Of a stretch of 8,502 nucleotides of DNA, positions 1 through 4,916 are shown piece by piece. Origin of the DNA: Hydrogenothermus sp. (GTDB lineage: Bacteria; Aquificota; Aquificia; Aquificales; Hydrogenothermaceae); the NCBI GenBank assembly GCA_003978675.1, contig QNYP01000155.1, positions 1-8,502 of the forward strand, written 5' to 3'. The notes beneath the pieces were generated by a model that saw only the letters and a list, made by a program, of their open reading frames with translations, made no database searches and had not been told where the DNA came from. Every line of letters starts with the position of its first letter. The stretch's first letter is position 1. Both the position numbers and the translations under genes were made by a program.

Positions 1-158
1 CCCCCCCTAAACTTTCTCCTTCTTTTTTTGCTTCATCTATTAACTTTTTAAACTTATCATCTTCTTCAGGAATAGGAATTCTAACTTCGGAATTTTCTGC
101 AATTTCTGCTCTTTTTTCTAAAGGAATGTCATGTATTTTATCTCTTATTAATAAATTA
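1..158. repeat. Left-end inverted copy of an internal aroC segment (arm 1)
   Basis: Base i pairs with base 825-i: this stretch is the reverse complement of 667-824 with a single mismatch (position 150 against 675). The first 149 bases match perfectly. After the mismatch come eight more matching bases (ATAAATTA, 151-158), then similarity stops. The copy starts at base 1 with seven C, matching the run of seven G in aroC. The 508 bases between the arms are unique. The layout, with perfect copy up to a short imperfect homology at the junction, is that of a template-switch (foldback) chimera at a contig end. A real inverted duplication cannot be excluded. If it is a chimera, true upstream sequence of aroC begins at about 150, and bases 1-149 should not be read as a gene or promoter. 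Confidence 0.9.
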
Positions 159-161
159 AGC

Positions 162-166
162 AGGAG
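162..166 (+). promoter_or_regulatory. Ribosome binding site of aroC
   Basis: AGGAG lies six bases before the TTG at 173. It supports TTG as the start codon, since no ATG or GTG in this frame gives the family's usual N-terminus. It lies to the right of position 150, so it belongs to genuine upstream sequence. Confidence 0.7.
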
Positions 167-172
167 AAAACT

Positions 173-874
173 TTGGGAAAGCTTAGATTTTTAAATGCTG
201 GTGAGTCTCATGGCCCTGCTTTAACAGCAATAATTGAGGGTATTCCTTCTAATCTAAAAATTTCTTCAGAGTATATAAACAAAGAGCTAGCAAGGAGGCA
301 AAAAGGATACGGCCGTGGCGGTCGTATGAAAATAGAAAAAGATAAAGTAAAAATCTTATCAGGTGTTAGGTTTGGATATACGCTTGGTAGCCCAATTACA
401 TTGATGGTTGAAAATAAAGATTGGCAAAACTGGACAGATATAATGTCAATAGAAGGTGAGCCTGCCAGTAAAAGAGAAATAACAAATCCAAGACCGGGAC
501 ATGCTGATTTAGTAGGTGGAATTAAGTATGGTTTTGAAGATTTAAGAAATGTTTTAGAAAGAGCTTCAGCAAGGGAAACCACAACAAGAGTTGCAGTTGG
601 GGCAGTTTGTAAACAACTTCTTGAAGATATTGGGATAAAAATAGGTAGCTATGTAGTTTCTATTGGTAATTTATCAATAAGAGATAAAATACATGACATT
701 CCTTTAGAAAAAAGAGCAGAAATTGCAGAAAATTCCGAAGTTAGAATTCCTATTCCTGAAGAAGATGATAAGTTTAAAAAGTTAATAGATGAAGCAAAAA
801 AAGAAGGAGAAAGTTTAGGGGGGGTTTGCTGTAGGAGTTCCTATGGGACTTGGCTCTTATACCCAGTGGGATAG
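173..874 (+). CDS. aroC: Chorismate synthase, N-terminal part (frame broken)
   Basis: Chorismate synthase makes chorismate from 5-enolpyruvylshikimate-3-phosphate with reduced FMN. It is the last step of the shikimate pathway, in the cytoplasm. The start is TTG with AGGAG upstream. Family signatures are clear: GESHG at residues 10-14, GYGRGGRM near 45-52, RPGHADL at 107-113 and ERASARETTTRVAVGA at 129-144. The reading is normal to about residue 217 (base 824). The remaining residues to the stop at 872-874 are out of frame and unlike the family. The rest of the enzyme continues in another frame (next entry). Together the two parts give about 390 residues, the usual length. The break may be a sequencing or assembly fault, because it falls at a run of seven G that is also the end of the inverted copy. 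If it is real, the gene is inactive. Confidence 0.93.
   Translation: MGKLRFLNAGESHGPALTAIIEGIPSNLKISSEYINKELARRQKGYGRGGRMKIEKDKVKILSGVRFGYTLGSPITLMVENKDWQNWTDIMSIEGEPASKREITNPRPGHADLVGGIKYGFEDLRNVLERASARETTTRVAVGAVCKQLLEDIGIKIGSYVVSIGNLSIRDKIHDIPLEKRAEIAENSEVRIPIPEEDDKFKKLIDEAKKEGESLGGVCCRSSYGTWLLYPVG
667..824. repeat. Internal partner of the left-end inverted repeat (arm 2)
   Basis: This is the original copy, lying in frame inside aroC (about residues 165-217). It ends exactly at the last G of the seven-G run, which is also where the aroC frame breaks. That shared boundary suggests that the assembly had trouble at this homopolymer in both copies. Confidence 0.9.
818..842 (+). other. aroC: Frameshift/short deletion site in aroC
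   Basis: Upstream codons read ...TTA GGG GGG and then run out of frame, while downstream codons read TTT GCT GTA GGA GTT CCT ATG in frame with the C-terminal part. Removing one G would restore the frame but leave only three residues (FAV) between the GG and the GVP that precedes GLGS. As I recall E. coli and B. subtilis AroC, seven residues stand there. The best fit is therefore a net loss of about 11 bases (four codons, with one base of the run kept), not a one-base homopolymer error. This rests on remembered family sequences, not on an alignment. Confidence 0.6.
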
Positions 875-1349
875 AAGACTAGATGGAAAAATAGCCCAGG
901 CAATGATGAGTATTCAAGCTATGAAAGCAGTCGAAATAGGAGACGGATTTTCATTATCTGAGAGATTTGGCTCTCAAGCACATGATGAGATATTTTGGGA
1001 TAAAGAAAAAGGTTTTTACCACAAAACAAATAGAGCAGGTGGGCTTGAAGGGGGAATGACAAATGGGGAACCCATTATAGTCAGAGTAGGTATGAAACCT
1101 ATTCCAACATTAATGAGAAAAAAATCTTTACAATCTGTAAATATAAAAACAAAAGAACCTTTTGATGCTGCTAAAGAAAGGTCTGACGTTACTGCAGTTC
1201 CTGCTGCAGCAGTAGTGGGAGAAGCAATGCTTGCTATTGTTTTAGCTGATGCAGTTTTAGAAAAGTTTGGAAATGATAACTGGATAGAAATTAAGAAAAG
1301 AATAGAAGAATACAAAAACTATACAAAAACTTATCCAGAAGGACTTTAA
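843..1349 (+). CDS. aroC: Chorismate synthase, C-terminal part (frame broken)
   Basis: This is the remainder of the enzyme. Its frame is open from 819, just after a TAG at 816-818. The first ATG at 843 falls inside the conserved segment VPMGLGSYTQWDRRLDG, so it is not a true start. Family features follow: MMSIQAMKAVEIGDGF, NRAGGLEGGMTNGEPI (residues 63-78 of this part) with the flavin- and substrate-site pattern, and KERSDVTAVPAAAVVGEAM (111-129). It ends at TAA 1347-1349. No ribosome binding site suits an independent start at 843, so it should be read with the preceding entry as one gene, 173-1349. mnmG begins 53 bases later on the same strand and may share its transcript. Confidence 0.93.
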   Translation: MGLGSYTQWDRRLDGKIAQAMMSIQAMKAVEIGDGFSLSERFGSQAHDEIFWDKEKGFYHKTNRAGGLEGGMTNGEPIIVRVGMKPIPTLMRKKSLQSVNIKTKEPFDAAKERSDVTAVPAAAVVGEAMLAIVLADAVLEKFGNDNWIEIKKRIEEYKNYTKTYPEGL

Positions 1350-1392
1350 AACATTTTAAGTAAGCCTATATTTTGATAAAAATTTACCTTTT

Positions 1393-1398
1393 GAGGAG
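1393..1398 (+). promoter_or_regulatory. Ribosome binding site of mnmG
   Basis: GAGGAG lies four bases before the ATG at 1403 and fixes that start. The 53-base gap after aroC shows no hairpin terminator, so read-through from aroC is likely. Confidence 0.7.
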
Positions 1399-1402
1399 TT
1401 AA

Positions 1403-3265
1403 ATGATTTACGACACTTATTATGATGTTGTTGTAATAGGTGGAGGACATGCTGGAATAGAAGCAGCACTGGCTAGTGCAAAGCTTGGAGCAAAGACTGC
1501 CCTCATTACTTTAGATAAAGAAAAAATAGGCTTAATGCCTTGTAATCCTGCAATTGGTGGTATTGCTAAAGGTATAGTTGTCCGTGAAATAGATGCTTTC
1601 GGCGGAGAAATGGCTAAAGCAATAGACCAAACTGGTCTTCAATATAAAATGCTAAACACAAGAAAAGGTCCTGCTGTTCGTTCTCCAAGAGCACAGGCGG
1701 ACAAAGAAGAATACAGAAAATATATGGTTAATAAGCTGGAAAATACAGAAAACCTTACAGTAATAGAAGGAGAGGCTACAAATATATTCTTAAAGAAGAA
1801 CTCTTACGAAGTAGAAGGCGTAGAAGTAGATGGTAATTTAAGAATACAAACAAAAGCAGTAGTTGTTACAACTGGAACATTTTTAGATGGAGTTATTCAT
1901 ATTGGAGATAAAAAAATAGAAGCAGGTAGAATTGGAGAAAAACCAGCTCAAAAATTACCACAGTTTTATAGAAAATTAGGATTTCCATTAGTTAGATTTA
2001 AAACAGGAACTCCTGCGAGACTGGATAAAAATACAATAAACTGGAGTGTTTTAGAAGAAGCCCCTGGAGATGAACCACCACCAAAATTTTCATTCTGGAC
2101 AGAACCTTACGGCAGTTATTGGTTTAAAGAAGGACAAAAAGAACAGATTTCTTGCTACATAACATACACAACAGAAAAGACCCATGAAATAATTAGAAAA
2201 AACTTACATAGAACTGCTCTTTACGGTGGAGCTATTACAGGTATAGGACCTAGATATTGTCCTTCTATTGAAGATAAGATTGTAAAATTTGCAGATAGAG
2301 CAAGACATACGGTATGGCTTGAACCAGAAACAAGAAATGGTATTAGTATTTATCCTAATGGTTTATCTACTTCTTTACCTGAAGAAATACAATGGGAAAT
2401 GTATCGCTCAATTCCTGGGCTAGAAAATGTAGTTTTATTAAAACCTGCATATGCAATTGAGTATGATGTTGTTCCCCCAACGGAGCTTTATCCAACATTA
2501 GAAACAAAAAAAGTTAAAGGTTTATTCCACGCAGGAAACTTTAATGGAACTACAGGATACGAAGAAGCTGGAGGACAGGGGTTAGTAGCAGGTATAAATG
2601 CTGCTCTTAAAGCCTTAGGGAAAGAACCATTTTACTTGAGAAGAGATGAAAGCTATATTGGTGTCATGATTGATGATTTAACAACAAGAGGAGTAATTGA
2701 ACCATACAGATTATTTACTGCCCGTTCTGAGTATAGATTACACTTAAGACAAGATAACCCAATTTTAAGATTATATGAAAAAGCCTATAACATAGGAATG
2801 CTTTCACAAGAACAGTACAAATTCGTAAAAGAAGTAGAAGAAGAAATAAAACAATGGATAGACAACTATAAACAAGAAAAAATTAATATAAATGGTAAAG
2901 TAGTATCTGTGTTTAATTATTTACAAAGACCAGAAATTACAATTGAAAAACTAAAAGAAGAAAAAATAAAAACTCCAGAAAAAGATTATGTTGCAGAAGA
3001 AGTTGAAATAAATGTCAAATATTCAGGATATTTTGAAAGAGAAATAAAACTAAATGAAAAAATGAGACATCTTGAAAATATAAAACTTCCACAAGATTTA
3101 GATTACTCAAAAGTTCCTGGGCTTAGAAAGGAAATTGTTCAAAAACTGTCAAAAGCTAAGCCTTTAACATTAGGACACGCTAGTAGACTTGAAGGAATAA
3201 CTCCAGCAGCAATAACAGCAATAATGGTTTACTTGCAAAAACAAAGGGAATTGAAAGATAGTTAA
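1403..3265 (+). CDS. mnmG: tRNA uridine-5-carboxymethylaminomethyl synthesis enzyme MnmG (GidA)
   Basis: MnmG is an FAD protein that works with the GTPase MnmE to modify wobble uridine 34 of certain tRNAs (cmnm5U), in the cytoplasm. The protein has 620 residues, against about 630 in E. coli. The dinucleotide-binding GGGHAG is at residues 13-18. Cys47 lies in GLMPCNPAIGG and Cys286 in GPRYCPSIEDKI; both are conserved cysteines of the family. HAGNFNGTTGYEEAGGQG at 376-393 is a family signature near the flavin. DDLTTRGVIEPYRLFTARSEYR spans about 424-445, and a helical C-terminal domain contains LTLGHASRLEGITPAAI, the region that contacts MnmE and tRNA. No defect is visible. mnmE is not in the window. 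The start is set by GAGGAG four bases upstream. Confidence 0.97.
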   Translation: MIYDTYYDVVVIGGGHAGIEAALASAKLGAKTALITLDKEKIGLMPCNPAIGGIAKGIVVREIDAFGGEMAKAIDQTGLQYKMLNTRKGPAVRSPRAQADKEEYRKYMVNKLENTENLTVIEGEATNIFLKKNSYEVEGVEVDGNLRIQTKAVVVTTGTFLDGVIHIGDKKIEAGRIGEKPAQKLPQFYRKLGFPLVRFKTGTPARLDKNTINWSVLEEAPGDEPPPKFSFWTEPYGSYWFKEGQKEQISCYITYTTEKTHEIIRKNLHRTALYGGAITGIGPRYCPSIEDKIVKFADRARHTVWLEPETRNGISIYPNGLSTSLPEEIQWEMYRSIPGLENVVLLKPAYAIEYDVVPPTELYPTLETKKVKGLFHAGNFNGTTGYEEAGGQGLVAGINAALKALGKEPFYLRRDESYIGVMIDDLTTRGVIEPYRLFTARSEYRLHLRQDNPILRLYEKAYNIGMLSQEQYKFVKEVEEEIKQWIDNYKQEKININGKVVSVFNYLQRPEITIEKLKEEKIKTPEKDYVAEEVEINVKYSGYFEREIKLNEKMRHLENIKLPQDLDYSKVPGLRKEIVQKLSKAKPLTLGHASRLEGITPAAITAIMVYLQKQRELKDS

Positions 3266-3278
3266 GAGAGAATAACAA

Positions 3279-3293
3279 TTTTCTTAGGGAATT
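3279..3293. repeat. 15-base match to the CRISPR-repeat-like element
   Basis: TTTTCTTAGGGAATT here is identical to 3748-3762, the 3' half of the repeat-like element 469 bases downstream. The flanks do not match: the ATTGCGAC end is replaced by ATTTTAAT. The two copies lie on either side of the small ribbon-helix-helix gene. This may be a worn second repeat or chance in AT-rich sequence. Confidence 0.4.
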
Positions 3294-3324
3294 TTAATGT
3301 TGAGAGATTTTTCTTTATAAAAAG

Positions 3325-3354
3325 TTGAAAATCTATTGTGTAAGACTTTAATAT
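3325..3354 (+). promoter_or_regulatory. Promoter of the ribbon-helix-helix gene
   Basis: A -35-like TTGAAA (3325-3330) and a -10-like TAATAT (3349-3354) stand 18 bases apart, a good sigma-70 arrangement. They lie in the 122-base gap after mnmG. Transcription would start near 3361, about 27 bases before the ATG at 3388. This suggests the small gene is transcribed on its own. Confidence 0.5.
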
Positions 3355-3377
3355 TTTCTATATACCTTGCTTAATAC

Positions 3378-3382
3378 AGGAG
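3378..3382 (+). promoter_or_regulatory. Ribosome binding site that sets the start at 3388
   Basis: AGGAG lies five bases before the ATG at 3388. The in-frame TTG at 3367 is longer by seven residues but has no binding site in front of it, so the ATG is preferred. Confidence 0.65.
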
Positions 3383-3387
3383 TAAAA

Positions 3388-3576
3388 ATGGCAACTTTAA
3401 AAATAGACCTTGATGAAAAAGTTTTAGAAATTTTAAACAAACTTAGTAAAGAAAACCAAAAAACTAAAGAAGAAATTATTAAAGAAATAATAGAAAACTC
3501 TCTTCAAGAAAGAATAATTGACAAATCTAGAGAAATAATAAAAGAAGAAAAAATTTTGTTAAAAAGATTAGCTTAA
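3388..3576 (+). CDS. Small ribbon-helix-helix-like protein (possible orphan antitoxin or regulator)
   Basis: This 62-residue, highly charged protein has a short N-terminal strand, ATLKIDLD (residues 2-9). A helix follows (EKVLEILNKLSKENQ, about 10-24), then a turn and a second helix (KTKEEIIKEIIENSLQER). A lysine-rich helical tail ends in LLKRLA. Strand-helix-helix with alternating residues in the strand is the pattern of CopG/MetJ-type DNA-binding domains, which act as dimers and often serve as antitoxins or self-repressors. No toxin-like gene follows: the next 230 bases are non-coding. It has its own promoter and AGGAG site. The fold is inferred from pattern only, and such short charged sequences can mislead. 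Alternatives are a plain coiled-coil protein or an antitoxin left after loss of its partner. Confidence 0.7.
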   Translation: MATLKIDLDEKVLEILNKLSKENQKTKEEIIKEIIENSLQERIIDKSREIIKEEKILLKRLA

Positions 3577-3594
3577 AAATTTCTTTCCAAACCG

Positions 3595-3621
3595 CAAAAA
3601 ATAAGGATTTACTATTTTTTG
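3595..3621 (+). terminator. AT-rich hairpin, possible weak terminator
   Basis: CAAAAAATA and TATTTTTTG are perfect 9-base complements around the 9-base loop AGGATTTAC, 18 bases after the stop of the ribbon-helix-helix gene. The stem has only one G-C pair and the U-rich tract is the 3' arm itself. As an intrinsic terminator it would be weak, particularly in a thermophile. The symmetry could equally be an operator. Confidence 0.3.
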
Positions 3622-3650
3622 TTGATGGGAGGCTTTATTTATGCTATTAT
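3622..3650 (+). promoter_or_regulatory. Promoter-like pair upstream of the CRISPR-repeat-like element
   Basis: TTGATG (3622-3627) and TATTAT (3645-3650) stand exactly 17 bases apart. Transcription would start near 3657, about 75 bases before the repeat-like element, with no good gene after it. If the element is a CRISPR relic, this would be the promoter in its leader. In sequence this AT-rich, such pairs also arise by chance. Confidence 0.3.
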
Positions 3651-3732
3651 GAAAATAGTTAAGATTAAAAAAGTTAAAAATTGGCTACTTGACTTTCTGA
3701 ATATGGCTTGTATCAAGGATTATAGAACTACT

Positions 3733-3767
3733 GTTGCATTCTCCCGCTTTTCTTAGGGAATTGCGAC
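3733..3767 (+). CRISPR. Solitary CRISPR-repeat-like element (type III style)
   Basis: The element is 35 bases. It starts GTTGCA, has CCC (3743-3745) and GGG (3756-3758) able to pair around a 10-base loop, and ends ATTGCGAC. GTTGCA start, short C/G stem and ATTGCGAC end are the layout of Thermus type III repeats as I recall them, and AUUGCGAC is the 8-base 5' tag of their crRNAs. The outer ends also pair (GTTGCA with TGCGAC, one G-U). Only one full copy is present, so there is no array; at best it is a relic or a lone leader-end repeat. No cas gene is in the window. The rival reading is an imperfect terminator hairpin, because AAATTTTTT follows directly. Confidence 0.4.
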
Positions 3768-3806
3768 AAATTTTTTAAGAAGATAGAATTTAGAAAGTTA
3801 AAGGAC

Positions 3807-4235
3807 TCAATCCTGATGTAAAAGTTTTAGAACATAATATCCAATGAAATTTTCAAACTCTTTGCCTGATAAATGATAGGCAGTCCAAAGATGAAGACAT
3901 TTTACTTTAAAAGGCTTCTCCCAAAAGTCTTCTATTCCCCCAATTCCTACCTTTTCATCTAAAAGTCTTTTTCTTACAAATTCTGGAGCATCATTATATT
4001 TTTCTTCTAAAAGTTTTTTTCTCACTTCTATTTCTTTTTTATGTAAATTTACAAGCTCATTAAACAAAAGTTCATTATTTGTAATAATATCAGAAATTTT
4101 TTTGATATATCCTTGAGCTTCTAAAGAAGATATAGCTTTATCCAGCTTTTTATCTACAAGCCAAAATCTGTTTGGATTTGGGATATAAGCCTTATTTTTC
4201 CTGCTGTAAATAATAAGAGGTTGCTCAATAATCAT
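3807..4235 (-). CDS. DUF501 family protein
   Basis: This 142-residue protein has no known biochemical role. The call rests on the family pattern: PNPNRFWLVDKKLDKAISSLE (about 19-39, the family's P-T-xFWL...L...IS.LE), a helical middle rich in Glu and Lys (about 55-92), then VGIGGI (96-101) and VKCLHLWTAYHLSG (111-124) with conserved Cys, His and Tyr-His. The frame is open further upstream, but that part overlaps nth and looks like its shadow. The ATG at 4235 gives a normal family start and sits six bases after a TATAAT. No ribosome binding site is seen, so it is probably translated from a leaderless message. In some bacteria DUF501 genes lie beside ppx/gppA phosphatases (general knowledge). 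Here the neighbour is nth, transcribed divergently. Confidence 0.85.
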   Translation of the reverse strand: MIIEQPLIIYSRKNKAYIPNPNRFWLVDKKLDKAISSLEAQGYIKKISDIITNNELLFNELVNLHKKEIEVRKKLLEEKYNDAPEFVRKRLLDEKVGIGGIEDFWEKPFKVKCLHLWTAYHLSGKEFENFIGYYVLKLLHQD

Positions 4236-4249
4236 CAAAATATTATAAA
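4221..4249 (+). promoter_or_regulatory. Promoter of nth (shares its -10 with the opposite promoter)
   Basis: TTGCTC (4221-4226) and TATAAA (4244-4249) stand 17 bases apart. Transcription would start near 4256, three bases before the ATG at 4259, giving an almost leaderless message. That fits the absence of a ribosome binding site. The -35 lies inside the DUF501 coding region. Confidence 0.45.
4242..4247 (-). promoter_or_regulatory. -10 box of the DUF501 gene
   Basis: A perfect TATAAT on the minus strand ends six bases before the ATG at 4235, the spacing typical of leaderless genes. Only a poor -35 is seen (TTGTAT-like). It overlaps the plus-strand -10 of nth on the palindrome TTATAA (4243-4248). 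Confidence 0.5.
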
Positions 4250-4258
4250 ATGTTTTAC

Positions 4259-4915
4259 ATGGATACAAAAACTTTTTTAAAAGTATTAGAAACACTAGAA
4301 AAAGAATTCCCAAAGTGGAATGCACCTGTAGTTTCATTACTAGCAGAAAAAACACGAGATCCATATAAAGTTTTAATTTCAACAATTATTAGTCTTAGGA
4401 CAAAAGACGAAATAACTGCAGAAAGTTCAAAAAGGTTGTTTGAAAAAGCAGATAATCCATATGATATGGTAAAACTTTCAGAAGAAGAAATTGCCAGTCT
4501 TATATACCCAGCAGGTTTTTATAAAAACAAAGCAAAACAGATTAAACAAATTTCAAAGGAAATAATAGAAAAATACAATGGAAAAGTTCCTGATACTCTA
4601 GAAGAACTTTTAAAGTTCAAAGGTGTTGGCAGGAAAACTGCAAATCTTGTTTTAAGTGAGGGATTTGGAAAGCCTGCAATATGTGTAGATATTCATGTCC
4701 ATAGGATATGCAATAGATTAGGTTTTGTAAAAACAAAAACTCCAGAAGAAACAGAATTTAAGCTTATGAAAAAAGTTCCTAAAGAATATTGGAATAAAAT
4801 AAACAAACTTCTTGTAGCATTTGGGCAAACTATTTGTAAACCAATTTCTCCATTTTGCTCAAAATGTCCTGTAGAAAATTACTGCAAAAAGATTAGAGTA
4901 GATAAACATAGATAA
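4259..4915 (+). CDS. nth: Endonuclease III (DNA glycosylase/AP lyase)
   Basis: Endonuclease III removes oxidised pyrimidines from DNA and cuts at the abasic site, in base excision repair. The helix-hairpin-helix LLKFKGVGRKTANLVL holds the catalytic lysine, and CVDIHVHRICNRLG holds the catalytic aspartate (Lys126 and Asp144 counted from this start). The C-terminus has the cluster motif C-x6-C-x2-C-x5-C (CKPISPFCSKCPVENYC), binding a 4Fe-4S cluster. Length is 218 residues, usual for the family. Another ATG at 4250 would add three residues, but it directly follows the predicted -10, so 4259 is preferred. Neither start has a ribosome binding site. The gene diverges from the DUF501 gene, and its stop is one base from that of the opposing mscS-like gene. 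Confidence 0.95.
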   Translation: MDTKTFLKVLETLEKEFPKWNAPVVSLLAEKTRDPYKVLISTIISLRTKDEITAESSKRLFEKADNPYDMVKLSEEEIASLIYPAGFYKNKAKQIKQISKEIIEKYNGKVPDTLEELLKFKGVGRKTANLVLSEGFGKPAICVDIHVHRICNRLGFVKTKTPEETEFKLMKKVPKEYWNKINKLLVAFGQTICKPISPFCSKCPVENYCKKIRVDKHR

Positions 4916-4916
4916 T

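Larger units (their letters stand above)
3577..3806. other. 230-base gap without a convincing gene
   Basis: The stretch holds an AT-only hairpin (3595-3621), a promoter-like pair (3622-3650) and a single CRISPR-repeat-like element (3733-3767). After those come about 40 bases before the stop of the DUF501 gene on the other strand. An open frame at 3625-3756 is discussed among the rejected items. Confidence 0.6.

Noticed and set aside
1..149. Reading the first bases as a separate minus-strand aroC fragment or a second gene
   Set aside because: It is an exact inverted copy of the internal aroC segment ending at the window edge, and is better explained as a foldback chimera than as a gene copy.
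208..582. Open frame on the minus strand across aroC
   Set aside because: It is a shadow of the well-conserved aroC frame and shows no family pattern or start signal.
1016..1315. Open frame on the minus strand across the end of aroC
   Set aside because: It is a shadow of the conserved C-terminal aroC segment with low-complexity Ala/Ser/Thr content.
3367..3387. TTG start for the ribbon-helix-helix gene
   Set aside because: It has no ribosome binding site, while ATG 3388 has AGGAG five bases upstream.
3625..3756. 43-codon open frame in the gap, beginning MGGFIYAIMKIVK
   Set aside because: There is no ribosome binding site before its ATG, and GGGAGG lies at or after it. It runs into the repeat-like element, and the product has no recognisable pattern. 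It is probably chance.
3748..3776. A true CRISPR array
   Set aside because: Only one full repeat-like unit exists. There is no second unit at a regular spacer distance and no cas gene in the window.
4236..4385. N-terminal extension of the DUF501 frame into nth
   Set aside because: The 50 extra residues lie antisense to conserved nth codons and are not family-like. The ATG at 4235 follows a TATAAT and gives the normal start.
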